DNA from: Amoebidium appalachense
Taxonomy: Eukaryota; Ichthyosporea
Reading direction: 5' to 3'
DNA length: 64,000 bases
Assembly: GCA_963693365.1 (NCBI GenBank)
Contig: CAVNZM010000002.1
Span: 4,154,001 to 4,218,000 of the forward strand
Both the position numbers and the translations under genes were made by a program. This document shows positions 13,233-45,560 of this stretch, in pieces. Positions within the stretch are counted from its first letter, which is position 1, and each line of letters starts with the position of its first letter. The notes beneath the pieces are model-generated. The model did not search any database and was not told the DNA's origin. It saw only the letters and a program-made list of their open reading frames with translations.

Positions 13233-15157
13233 ACTTGCCTGCCACAGGTCGAGACCGATGGCGCCGAGGTCCTTGTACAGGTAGAGGTTGTCGTCGGGCT
13301 TGTACTCGGGGTTGGGGATCTTGGGCTTGACCCACTTGCCCTTGTAGGCCGGGTTGTCGATCTGCTTGGGGGCCCAGGGGCCCTTGTACTCGGGGTTGGG
13401 GATCTGGGGGGCCTCCCACTCACCATCATCCTCATCATCCCAGTCCTCGGGCTTCTTGGCCTCGGGGTCGGCAATGAACTCGGGCATGTCGTCCCAGCCC
13501 TCCGGCTTCTTGTCCTCAGGGTCGGGGATCTTTGCCCGCTCATCCCAGTCCTCGGGCTTCTTGGCATCGGGGTCGTCGATCTCCTTGGGCGGCAGGAAGT
13601 CCCAGTCCTCCTCGAGCTTGCCGCTGGCGGCCTGGGGTTGGGGAGAGGATGTCAGTGAGTGAAAGGGCATCAACCGGAGGAAGGGGTGTTGAAGGGGGTG
13701 GGGATAGGAACGAAGCAAGCTGAAGGTGGTGAATGCAGGCGGGAGAGGGGAGGGGGTAGGGATGTTCTATGTACAAGATTCACAAGGGACCACGTGAGAA
13801 GCAGATGCGTGGCACATTGCTGCAGGAAGGTAAACAATGGGCCGTGTGTGTGCTGGGAAGGGTGGGGTGGGGGGGTGGGGGAGAGGGGCATTCGATGTGG
13901 GGGATATCGTTTGTCGGGTCTGCCCAAGTAGATTACAGGAGGCAAGAGCTACAGGCACAGCATAGGACAGGCAAAGCCAGCAGAAAAGAACCGTACAGAC
14001 AGTTCACATGCCTATATAAGGACTGTTGTAAGGTGTCAGCATGAACAAAGTTGTCAACAGAAAGGAAGGAAAGAGCAACAGGAGGAGGAGGAAGGGGGGG
14101 TGGGGAAGGGGGGTGAAACCTGTTGCAGACGCACACACAAAGAGGAAGTACTCTTGAGATCACATCTCCTCGTGGGGGGGGGGGGGGGGGGGGGGGGAGG
14201 GAGAAGGGGTACATAGGGGGTTTGGGAGGGTGGGGAGACAAGGGAAAGAAACGATACCTTCTCAAGGTCAACCAAGACCTCGTAGGTGTTGTCGGGCTTG
14301 ACAATAAGGGTGTACAGGTGGGTCGACTCGTCGTGCTTAGCAGGGATATCGACCTTCTTGAGCAAGTTCTTGCCCTTGTAGGTGAAGATGACGTGCACAC
14401 GCTTGGTGCTGCCGCAAATATCGGGGCCGAACATGATAGAATACGGGGTGTCACCGTGCATCTTCTCCTGGTCGAGGTCCTTAGTGAAGACCTTAACGTA
14501 ACCACCACCGCAGTCAATGCCCTGCTCGTGCTTGACGGAGAACTGGATTACGAGGTCCTTACCCTCGTTGCTGAAGGGGTCGAACTTAGCGGAAATTCCG
14601 TAGAACTTGGCATCCTGGCTAGTCTGGAGACCTGCAGGGGAGAAAAAGCAGGTCAGACTCGATGCTGAAAGAACAGGATACCAGAATAAAGAATTGTTCC
14701 TCCCTTAGAAACAAGAATATAAAAATTACCCCACCCCCCACTATTCGTCCAACAACGACTTTTGTCCTCACAACCCACTCGATGCCATGATACGGGTAGC
14801 AGTTCAGAAGACCAATACTAAGCAACAACAGCAAGCACCAACCAATCTACGCAGCAACCCCTTAAGGCACAGATGACTTGTCAGGATCGAGTGTAAATGC
14901 CTTCACAAGGACAACACTTACCCTTATCCTTCTCAGCGTCGGCATAGAACTTGCCAGCAGACAGCTTCCACTCGCCTTGCTCGGCGCCCTTGAACGTGGA
15001 AGAGACCCAGCGGCTCTTGTATGAATCTGAGTAAGTAAACAGCTGTCAGCTAGAGCCTAAACAGAATGCTCCGAGACAAACAAACCCACAAAGTGACAGG
15101 GGGGAAAAGACGGGATGGCGTGACGAAGGGAGAGTGGTGGTAATAGTTTGTGGTCTT

Positions 15158-15196
<39 letters not shown>

Positions 15197-15549
15197 GGAA
15201 GGAAGGGAGAGGGGGGAAGGAGGGGAGGGGCTAACCCGTAAAAGAAATGAACAAGAGGAACAAGTACAAATTCCCTCCTCTAAGAGACTCAAGGAAGAAA
15301 CTTCAAGCATATCTGGAACTACAACTATGCTGGCCACGAAAGCTCCGCTACGAAAGTCCCCCAAGCGGCGAAACTCATACCCAGGATCGGAAAAGATCTT
15401 GACCACGACACTAATGACCGTTGAAAGTGGCTATCTTTCTAAGGCACATCCTTCTTTTCTTGACAACACTCACCATCGAAAGTCTCCTGGAAGAGGATCT
15501 TTGCCGACGCAACGCCGGCAAGGAGGGCAACGGAGGCAACGGGCTTCAT
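12320..15549 (-). CDS. CALR: Calreticulin, ER Ca2+-binding lectin chaperone
   Basis: Six exons (15549-15474, 15026-14922, 14631-14258, 13631-13239, 12920-12713, 12396-12320) sum to 1233 nt, or 410 aa plus a TAG stop, the usual family length. Calreticulin binds monoglucosylated glycoproteins and buffers Ca2+ in the ER. Residues 1-16 ([16 protein letters not shown]) form a signal peptide. The N-domain carries both family signatures, [14 protein letters not shown] and IMFGPDICG, with the disulfide cysteines. The P-domain has three type-1 repeats ([33 protein letters not shown]) and three type-2 repeats ([15 protein letters not shown] and relatives). GLDLWQ then leads to [10 protein letters not shown]. 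The C-terminus is Lys/Glu- then Asp/Glu-rich and ends PAKDEL, so the retention signal is intact. Every junction is in phase. The fourth intron starts CAG|GCAAGT, a GC-AG intron; the others are GT-AG. Introns carry the long G/C tracts. High confidence; calnexin is excluded by the KDEL end and the lack of a membrane helix. Confidence 0.97.
13053..13230. repeat. Long poly-G tracts in calreticulin GC-AG intron
   Basis: An uninterrupted run of about 69 G (13053-13121), a short spacer with a TG array, then a further G run of about 44 (13187-13230) that ends 8 bases from the GC donor. In the sense strand these are poly-C. Confidence 0.95.
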
Positions 15550-16711
15550 TTTCGCTGACAGTTATACAAGACGTGGGGGGAGGCTACACCACGGAAAACT
15601 GAGGGGTGAGGGGGTGGGTGGCAAGAATTTATCCACAGTGAGACGCATCGAAGGAATTTTACAGGCAGGTAATCTTCGTGATTTACAGCGAATTAGAAAG
15701 GGAGAAATGCTGCTCATAAAATTGATCTGGTCGCAGAACTGAAAACGTGAGTATTTTAGGATGGAATATATAACAGGAACCACAACATTATGAAAAACAT
15801 AAATAGGTAGCTATTAAAAGTTATACAGATCATTTTCCTATTTATATAGACTGTAGTTTTTATATATGTGTAATCCCGTTTTCGATCTAATAACGCTGTT
15901 TTGTTTACTCTTTTCTCTTCCAATCAAGAACAGGGGCAAGCACATAGCAACCTGCGCACAAACCGGCTGGTCAAAACACATTGTGACATAACAAGAATGC
16001 AATTGGATGCAGATCCAAGTACTTGCTCCCAAAGTTCATCTATGAAACAAAGATCTTCCATCAGAACAAAAAAAAGCGTATGTGAGAAAAAGGTAAAGTG
16101 AAGGTAGTAATTTTTTTCGTCTTTTACTGTTGTAATAACGAATATTGAGACGAAAAGGTGCTGTTCCCAGTGTGTATGCAGATGAATAGCGGTCAACATT
16201 CCATTGCCATAAATATTTTTGGTGGTATACGTGCAAGCTTTTCATTGGTCAAGCGTGCAGCGCTCGTTGTTTCAGGAATAGTCTTATTGGTAACCAATCA
16301 AAACGTGCCACATAGGCGGCACCACCAGTTTTACCACGCTTTTACTGTACACGTGCTATACAGTGGAGATCTAATAAGTATAAGGTGGCATCATTTGCAT
16401 GCCCAAACAACACACACACACACCAGTTTAACCGGTCATGTATCGCCAAATGTAGTTTGATAGACCACATAATACCGCAACACACACACATCACATTCAC
16501 AACAGACACCCAGAAAGATAGCCTACCTGTAAATTACAACATCCTTGATTTTATACTAAACACGCGTAACTACGACCTGTTTATTAGATGTATTGATTGG
16601 CTTGAGAAACACATCACTACAAAATTATAGCGCACGCGCACACACACACACAAACACACACACACACACACACACACAACCAGCTGATACCGAGTGTCCC
16701 GAGGGGAGCCC

Positions 16712-16794
<83 letters not shown>

Positions 16795-16962
16795 GGGGAA
16801 CCCCAACTAATTGATTTCTCCTTGTAGTCTTTATGGTGTCTCGTAGAGAAAGTAAACCCTGATATATAGTCACCACCCGACATCTATGTACGTGATCATG
16901 ATATACCGCTGAGGGGATATTCCGAGCAAACCCCCCCCCCCCCTACCTGAGACTGGTTCTCT
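15550..16962. other. Upstream region of calreticulin
   Basis: No gene seen. A TATATA-like word on the minus strand (about 15765-15773) lies some 220 bases before the calreticulin ATG, and there is a palindromic ATTGGTAACCAAT (about 16287-16299), so promoter elements are plausible but unproven. Further right are a small CA array (16637-16678), a run of 78 A (16716-16793) and a short C run (16931-16943). Confidence 0.5.
16716..16793. repeat. Run of 78 A between GGGGAGCCCC and GGGGAACCCC
   Basis: A pure A tract is flanked by two near-identical 10-mers (left GGGGAGCCCC plus TTT, right GGGGAACCCC). This may be a retroposed poly(A) tail or an expanded homopolymer. No body of a retroelement is recognisable on the left. 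Confidence 0.8.
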
Positions 16963-18105
16963 TTGCCTCGAGTAAACAGCGTAAACCCCCCTTTTACTTG
17001 TGTCAACAAAACCTCAAAACCAAACCAGTTCGCCGAATCCGCCCACTGCATTGTTACGTCTTTCACCATCGCTCGTCTCAGAGTATATGAGTTTCTTGGA
17101 TTCCACTTTGCTGGTTTGGTAATGTGGTCCTTGTATGTGCTCTTGAATGGGGCACAAATGAGGATTCTAGCGGGTGGCTAACACAGCAATAAAAGTCTTG
17201 GGTAGATGGTGCCCCCATCTACCCATGGCCACAAACCTTAGCCGAGTTGACTTTTTGTTTGCTGCGTTTATACACTCTCCAAAACACTATGTATGGCCTC
17301 TGAAAGTTTGCCCACGTCTTTCAAAGCTCCTCCTAAGGCTGCTCATGTAAGCCCCGAGGCATGGTCTCTATTCTCTCCCTCGCAGGTCATCCTCGCCATA
17401 CACCTAAGATCTCTTCCCCATGTCCCTTCCTCTCACCCCCCCCCCCCCCCCCCCCCCCCCCACTGCCCCCCCCCCCTTTTCAACCCCCCCCCCTCTCCCC
17501 TCCCCCCTCCCCCCAATCCTCCTTGCTCAATTCCTCCCACCATAACTAGAAACCCTAACCCCATATCAAAATACCTTTCCCAGATGCCTCCAGCTTCTCC
17601 CCCCTCCCCTCCCGCCCCTTATATTCCTCCTCCGTTACCCAAAATCCTCTCTTTCAACCCTGTCTCCTGCTGTTCCACCCCAGGCCCCATTCCATTCCCC
17701 TTGTTCCTTACCTTCCATCCTTTCCCTTTTTCCCTGTCAACACTATACACCGTCGGACTCTGTTTCGGATATCCCTTAGGCATCTTTCCCAATCCCCCCC
17801 CCCCCTCCCCCCCCTCAAAACCCCCACCCCCCACCCCCACCCCCCTCTTGCAGTGCAAAGCTCCCCTCTTCCCCCCCCCCCCCCCCTCACCTCTCCCCAC
17901 CGCACTGTGACACTTGTTGATTCAGAATTGGTACGCATGCCGCTTTGAACATTTATCTCCCCTTCCCTTCCTAGCCGCCTCCGGAACCGCATGCGTGCTT
18001 GTCTCTTATGGTGCTTATGCGCCCGTCTAGGTGTGACATTAATGGTATCGTCAGCCTCCCTTCATGTGTAACTTTCCCCTGTATTTCCAATGTGTGATTT
18101 TGTCC

Positions 18106-18152
<47 letters not shown>

Positions 18153-18695
18153 CCCACCCCCCCCACCCCCACCCCCCACCCCTCTGCCCCATCCCACACC
18201 CTCCCGTTCCCTCCTCCGTTTTGTCCTGTTTCAGACTCCCGTACATTAAACTTTATCTCTAAGATCTTTCAACTTAATTTTGCTTCCTCTGCCAACCTGC
18301 TGCCCCCAGCTTATTTCACAAGCGGCAGAGCCATCTTGCTCATCTCCGTATGGACCGGGTGTGCTACTTAGGCCACTTCTTTTAATCAACCCCTCCCCCC
18401 CCCCCCCCCCCCCCCCTCACCCCATTTGGAAGAATGCAGATCCCCCAACCCTTCACCGTGTTTCATGGCACAATGGGTTTCTACTGGTTTCGTGCTTGTT
18501 GTTACCAGCTTGCTCCCCTCCCCCTCCTCCGCCCCCCGGGGCCTCCCCCCTCCCCCCCCCTTACACGCACACTCACTGACACTCAACACCTCTTCATTCC
18601 CTTCTTTAACCCCTCCTCCCCCCGAATCTTTTATCTCGACCTCCTCTTATCTCTTATCGTGTCGAGGGTCCTTTGCCGAGGGTCTTTCACCGTGG

Positions 18696-18746
<51 letters not shown>

Positions 18747-19934
18747 CCCTTGGGGCACCCGCCCATTCCATGTACTCCCCATCATGTTTGCTGTCCTTTC
18801 GGTCCGATCGGAGGGGGGTGTTGAATATGCACACGCCCGTACATGAGCATACTCTTTATGTTAGTTATGATCCTATACTTCAACGGCTTTTTTCTGCTTA
18901 TCAAGTTGAACACACAGGTACCGTCTGTTCTTTCCAGCCACACACATGCTAAGACATTACACGCACATACACGAACGACGATTGCCCTTCACTGTACTTC
19001 CTCACCTGCCTCCCATGTGTTGTGCTGTCTGCCACGAATGTGATCACCCTCATTACTCTATAACACATATATCCCCCCTCCCCCCCCCCCTCCCCCCCCC
19101 CCCCCTCCCCCCTCCCCACCCACCCACCTTCCCCTCGCCCAGCTGCAGTGTTCCACACACCCCTGTGTACAGACAACGAAGATGACCAAGAAAGGGAGAC
19201 AGACAGAAAGGGAAGAAAAGACGAATCGGCCACGGTGTGCTCCTCAATCAGACACACGTACATATGCATGTGCATAGGACTGATCAACTGAATGCACGTG
19301 CCGTTCTCAAAGCATCAGATATCATCATGATATGATGACAGATTCATAGCTGTTTCTGATTTTTTGATGATTAATTAATAAAGCCATGAAATCACCCCGG
19401 CTGGCTATATATGAAACTGAGATGACAAGTCCTTCCCTTCCCCCCCCTCCCCCCCCCCCCCCCCCCCCCCCCCTTGTGATATTTAATGATACTATTGCAT
19501 CTTTCCACATAGGTGTTTCGAATCCAGTGCATTGCAGAAGTTAACACTGGCCACCAGTACACCCAAACAACCCCCCCCCCCCCCCTCCCCCACCCGATTT
19601 TCCGTCTGGGGGCCCAAAGTTTTGTTTGTCTTGTGACCAGCTGCAGCCTCCTGCATATCAATCCCCATCCCCCCCCCCCCCCCCCCCCCCCCCCCCTCTG
19701 TATCTCCTGTGGTTGCCCCCCCCCCTCCCCCCCCCCCCCCCCCCTTCGCCCTTCAGTGTCTCCTTTCCATAATTCAACCCTCTAATGCATACATCCCCCC
19801 CTCCCCCCCCCTCCCCTGCAGCTGTCGCCGTCCGGGTTGACTCACCTATTGCCGTAGAAACAGAGGATGGGTTGGAATATCAAATGATTCTTTTGTGGCA
19901 TGGGGATTTTTTATTTTCTTCACGAATAGCCTAG
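16963..19934 (+). CDS. Possible multi-exon membrane protein, unassigned
   Basis: I do not recognise this gene and the exon set is incomplete. Several short segments, separated by C-rich low-complexity DNA, read as hydrophobic helices next to plausible splice sites. They are FLGFHFAGLVMWSLYVLLNG (about 17090-17150), LYTVGLCFGYPLGIF (about 17742-17790), SGTACVLVSYGAYAP after TTCCTAG (about 17976-18030), and YFTSGRAILLISVWTG followed by a GG|GTGTGC donor (about 18310-18360). The last joins in phase to SPNPSPCFMAQWVSTGFVLV after GAATGCAG (about 18438-18510). A further helix (ILFMLVMILYFNGFFLLIKL) lies about 18847-18908. A likely last exon, 19822-19934, reads AVAVRVDSPIAVETEDG and ends at TAG, with AATAAA 142 bases on. 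The pattern suits a multi-pass transporter, perhaps of the major-facilitator type, but that is inference. It could equally be a decayed copy. Confidence 0.3.
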
Positions 19935-20702
19935 ATGGGCTTTATTCAAGATTTGCTGTACATGTGCAGAGCTTTGGAGACCTTCCAAGGCAGCTCCCGA
20001 AACACAAATAACGTTTGTTTCTAAGTCACACTGTTCAATTGCTCGTGTCAAAGAGTTTGGTGACCACACAAGTTTAATAAAGACCCCCCTCCCCCACCCA
20101 AACCCGGGCTTGTTCCCCCCCTCCCCCCACCCCCCCCCGCCCCAAACAAAATAAAAAAGTTAACACCCACAAAAGCACCTCTCAAACCCCCCCCCTCCCC
20201 CCCCCCCCATAGACATACACTGTATCTCCATAGATAGATGTACATACACATTATACTATCCCATACAAGGATAAAAATAAACAGAAGTGGACCCATTCCT
20301 TTGTACATAAATCACAAGGTCTAATCATCAAAGTTAGAGTTAGACACGCCCTTAAAAAGTGAAGCCACCTTTTGTTCTCAGCAGAGATGTGCCAAAGAGG
20401 AGATATATCCGTGGTATTCACCTTCCCTCCGGCCACCACTACCGATACCAAACCGTTTTGATTCCCATAAACATGTATGATAATCATTTAACTCGTTCGA
20501 CAACAAACTCTCATTCGGTACATGTAGGTATATTGATATGTGTGTGCCAAGAACGTGTGTGTGCACGTGCGCATGCGTGCATTTGTGTGTGTGTGTTTGT
20601 GTGTGTGCGTGCGTGTGTGTGTGTGTGTTAGTGTGTGGGATTGCGACTGGATATCATGGGTGAATGGTGGCGGTGGTGTAAGGAACGAAGTTGAGGGGGT
20701 GA

Positions 20703-20733
<31 letters not shown>

Positions 20734-20743
20734 TGGCTGGTTT
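19935..20743. other. Intergenic, C-rich runs and TG arrays
   Basis: Between the putative membrane gene (plus) and the LRRC40 stop (minus) I see C-rich runs (20083-20210), a degenerate TG array (20538-20636) and a G run (20705-20732). No further coding signal. Confidence 0.5.
20076..20081 (+). terminator. Possible poly(A) signal AATAAA
   Basis: AATAAA lies 142 bases after the TAG of the putative last exon of the membrane-protein gene. Confidence 0.35.
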
Positions 20744-33886
<13,143 letters not shown>

Positions 33887-34713
33887 CTTCGAAGAGAAAA
33901 GATATATTTGGTCTATAAGGGATTTTTTGCGGCGAAAATAGTCAAAAACAAAAGTAAATTTTTCACAGCCAACTCGCGGTGATCACTCGTGCTGAATCAA
34001 ATGAACGTGCTGATCACCTCTTCGGAAAAAAAACACTGTTATCAACCACTACTAGGCTTACAAGAAAACATATACAGAACCTTCGCTATTTATTTTGCAT
34101 GCATATCCATGCATTAGATACAAGAAATGAAATGGGAAATTGTCAAAGTTTACATGCACCGGTGGCTTTCGAGAATGCTGATTTTTAATTACCGCGCCAA
34201 ATTTTTAGAGGTCATGGATTGGTTAATCTAAATGTCACGTAAGTTAGATCGATTTTATCACATTGGAATGTGTTCCATTCCTTACAGTTATCCGCTCTGG
34301 CAGTAGCTTCTGGCAGTGGCAAGACCGTCACGACGAAACGGGAGTCTTACGCGAGCGACCCCCAACCACTTCGGCCCGCTGCAATAACTCGTACCTTTCT
34401 TCGTGTGCCTAAAAAGCCTTTTGGTCGATACCATTCATGAGTCCGCCTATATAAGCTTCCCTGTTCTTTTTTCAAACAGGGTTCACTTTGATACTCGCCT
34501 TCCTTGAAGTTTAGAGAATCGATGTATGGTGGCCATAACGCGTATCAGTCTTCAAACACTCCGACCATCTTTTGCCTTTAGTAATTAATTCATTCTCCTT
34601 TACACATAAGCTTTCCCTACCACAGCCGCTCGTCTTCACCCAACCGGTTCCCTCGCACTCGCTGTTTCTTGCCCACCTGTCAGTGTACGTGCGTGTGTTT
34701 CTTCGTCACAAAA
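33887..34713. promoter_or_regulatory. Shared divergent promoter region, LRRC40 and tandem-PDZ gene
   Basis: The two genes start head to head, 827 bases apart. The interval has balanced composition, with no poly-G or CA arrays, unlike the introns on both sides. A TATATAA word lies on the plus strand at 34448-34454, 260 bases before the PDZ ATG. No coding signal. Co-regulation is an inference from geometry. Confidence 0.5.
34448..34454 (+). promoter_or_regulatory. Putative TATA box (TATATAA)
   Basis: The word sits in CGCCTATATAAGCTTCC, upstream of the tandem-PDZ gene. The distance suits transcription starting near 34475 with a 5' UTR of about 240 bases. Confidence 0.35.
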
Positions 34714-43022
<8,309 letters not shown>

Positions 43023-43300
43023 TTTCAACCACTTCAAAAGACCTTGTGGAGACAACAGAGTGGGTAGTTATATCTGGGCTTATTGAATTCTTTGCAGATA
43101 GCCACGGCGGGGGAATAGCGATCAGCAGGCCTGTAGGCCAAAGTGAAAGAGCAGAGAATGAGAGAAAGAGGTATAGCACACACCAAGGATCTAGCTTGTG
43201 GTGGTTGACTGAAGATTGAAATCTCTTTCTATAGCAAGCTTGGCTTCGGTTCTGTGGAAGACGAAGGCCCTTTGTGAGCTGTGTTTGTGCTTGTGTATGA

Positions 43301-43362
43301 TTTTGGCGCCAAAATGTCACGGCCACCAATCCGATGGCAGTGATTCGTTCGTGATGACGTCA
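43301..43362 (-). promoter_or_regulatory. Promoter module: E2F-like palindrome, CCAAT, CRE
   Basis: TTTTGGCGCCAAAA (43301-43314), CCAAT (about 43326) and TGACGTCA (43355-43362) lie about 280-340 bases before the ATG of the acidic-protein gene. All three recur in the same order and similar spacing in the decayed copy (47694-47707, CCAAT, 47740-47747), while the surrounding sequence has diverged. The first fits an E2F/DP site and the last a CREB/ATF site. Cell-cycle control is an inference. Confidence 0.5.
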
Positions 43363-43692
43363 GACATTAAAGTTCCCTCCGATTATGTTTCAAGAGTCCC
43401 GAGAGAGGAGGCAGCCGTGGAGTGAATCTGGAGGCAACATGAGATTGACAGTGTGACCGTGGTTAGTGATAGAGGAAAATTCGGCAGAGAGAGGTGAGGG
43501 TTTAGTCGTTTGGTTAAAGTGGGTTTGGTGGCTGTCTTGTTAAACAGCACAACCTCCTTTCGATGACTGAATAGCGTCTACTTCTTTGTGCTGGGGTTTT
43601 CGTTCCCACCCTCCCATCCCTGGATAGGTATAAGGGGGCATCTCCGGCCATTGTGGTTGGATTTGCTGTTCCCTTGACTAGGTATAGTGCAT

Positions 43693-43750
<58 letters not shown>

Positions 43751-44010
43751 CACACACACACCACACACACACGATGGTGGCGCTTTAAATTAAAGTTTTA
43801 AGTTTTATGTTTAAAAAATTTATTTGTGTTACTATATGCAGTGTTTACACCCACGAATAAATCTCCTCACTTGCTGTTCACATCATTTTCCATGTGTCAA
43901 GCTTCACGGGCAGCCAGGACGAACCGACAGGAATGGTTTTGCCTACGGCAATTATAGGGTGAGTCCCTTCCGGTGTTAGGACCGCAAAAACACCAACTAC
44001 TAGTAGCCTA
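43363..44010. other. Upstream flank with CA array
   Basis: Non-coding as far as I can see. A (CA)n array covers 43694-43770, and A/T-rich DNA follows. The composition shifts to lower GC from here to about 45.2 kb. Confidence 0.5.
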
Positions 44011-44344
44011 TATGGCGGATACGGTTAGAGAGTCTCGTTCATACATAGATTCGTTTATTCGTAATGTGGTGTGGTGTAAAAACGCAAAGATTATTATGGC
44101 TTGGCGGTGTAATCGGTTTCTGGTGTCTCCTGCTCGTATGTGTAATATGTGTGGGGGGCGGTTTACTCGCGGCTGCATATCTATCAATAAATGCAACCTG
44201 TTAGCTAATGTATTAGAACCGGAGGTTATTGGCGGTTTTATTCTCTTTTCTTCCTCTCTTCCTCAATATATCCGTTTTAAGATGACTATCCTAGATCACC
44301 TTATTAATGCTGCACAGTATGCATATTGTGATCCGGTGCCTTAA
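44011..44344 (+). CDS. Orphan intronless ORF, 110 aa, Cys-rich
   Basis: Reading from ATGGCGGATACGG the frame gives MADTVRESRSYIDSFIRNVV, a central PARMCNMCGGRFTRGC (CxxC plus a third Cys, zinc-ribbon-like), then FILFSSSLPQYIRF and a stop after CDPVP. The frame is open further upstream to 43973. I recognise no family. It is AT-richer than the conserved genes, lacks introns, and sits beside a hairpin, a MITE-like element and a SINE-like element, so it may be a remnant of a mobile element or virus. It could also be chance, since no homolog can be checked here. Confidence 0.35.
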
Positions 44345-44552
44345 CTTTCTTTCGGAGCTACCGATGCTAGCCTCTGCTTACCCATAATATGTAATAGGGG
44401 TGTCATATACTACGAGGGCGCTCATTGTTGCCTAGCATGTACATAGGTCACTGGCTGCATTTGATTGGCTGTGCTGGAAAACGCAGTAGGCCGTCGAATG
44501 TGGCTGGGCCTCCTGACACTCCGGCAGTGTCCACGCAATAAAAAGTGTGTAA

Positions 44553-44631
44553 ACCAAGGCCTCCTAAATAGCACACCAATTGTGTGCTATTTAGGAGGCC
44601 TTGTTTAGTGTGCTATTTAGGAGGCCTTGGT
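44553..44631. repeat. Three-arm inverted/direct repeat (hairpin)
   Basis: Arm 1 (44553-44576) is perfectly complementary to arm 3 (44608-44631, 24 nt). Its inner 22 nt are also complementary to arm 2 (44582-44603), only about 5 bases away. The arms contain AAGGCCTCCTAAATAGCACA and its complement. Two alternative hairpins are possible. AATAAA occurs just left of it (44538). Confidence 0.9.
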
Positions 44632-44647
44632 GTAAACCCCAATTATA

Positions 44648-45098
44648 GGGCTAACGCGCCCTAATTGCCACATAGTCCGTGTATACACCAATCAAATGCA
44701 AGGTGGATACCAGGTTCGATTCGCTAGCTATCATGCGGCATTCAAAATAGTACAACTTCCTTTCTAGGATTGTGTAACGTCATTCCATAAGATTGTAAAT
44801 TCAATTTTTGCATAGCGGCGTATGCACGAGTATACTAACTCTCTGCGGGACCAGCAAGTTAGTGAAAGTCGCTCTAGCAATGCGCTACGTTGTTGCAACT
44901 CAAAGTATCTGAAGCAAGTTTAAGAGATATTTTCCTGTGTGTAACATTGTATTGAGTTTTTTTTTTACTTTTGTGGTCTCTAGTCTCGAAAACGCACTGA
45001 TGTGGCCACATCATGAGTCACATCAGACGTTGCGCAGGATTGGCGCTCATTTGATTGGTGTATACACTCTCTAATTGACATTAGTAGCGCGTTAGCCC
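44648..45098. mobile_element. MITE-like element with TA target duplication
   Basis: Terminal inverted repeats start GGGCTAACGCGC at both ends. After about 19 less conserved bases they share GTGTATACACCAATCAAATG (left about 44679-44698, right complement about 45048-45067). Both ends abut TA (44646-44647 and 45099-45100), as in Tc1/mariner-type insertions. The 451-bp body has no transposase frame, so it is non-autonomous. The boundary assignment rests on this one copy. Confidence 0.7.
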
Positions 45099-45294
45099 TA
45101 TGATATCGGAGGGAACTTTAAGGCTGGCCGTTAAAGAGAGCGTCACGGCCAACTTGTAAAACATCATTCTTGAAACATATTTCAAATTTGGCAAGATGGC
45201 CGTGGGCAGCACACACCAGTAACTACATTATAATACTCCTGCCTCCTCATGTCAGGCCATCTTGGCTATGCTCTCGTGGAGGTTGAGGGGAGCG

Positions 45295-45297
45295 GGG

Positions 45298-45346
<49 letters not shown>

Positions 45347-45369
45347 CGGGGGGGGGGGGGGGAGGGGGG

Positions 45370-45405
<36 letters not shown>

Positions 45406-45560
45406 TTAATGGACGTGGGTGGGTGCATATGGTGGTGGTGGCCATGGTGGGTGAGGGTGGGATTGGGGTGGGGTGGGGTGCCGACCCAGGGTACTATAGA
45501 TGGGTGGGTGGGTGGGTGGGGGAGGGGGGCCGGGGGGATGGGTGGGGGGGAGGGGGGAAG
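45295..45560. repeat. Poly-G block with GGGT repeats
   Basis: Long G runs (45306-45345, 45346-45404 with few breaks) are followed by GGTGG/GGGT-rich sequence. No coding signal; the Gly- or Pro-rich frames are artefacts. Confidence 0.9.

Noticed and set aside
12507-13718. 403-codon minus-strand frame taken as one exon of calreticulin
   Set aside because: It reads through two introns (poly-C read as proline, and a donor GGTATGTG). Conserved calreticulin junctions show three separate exons.
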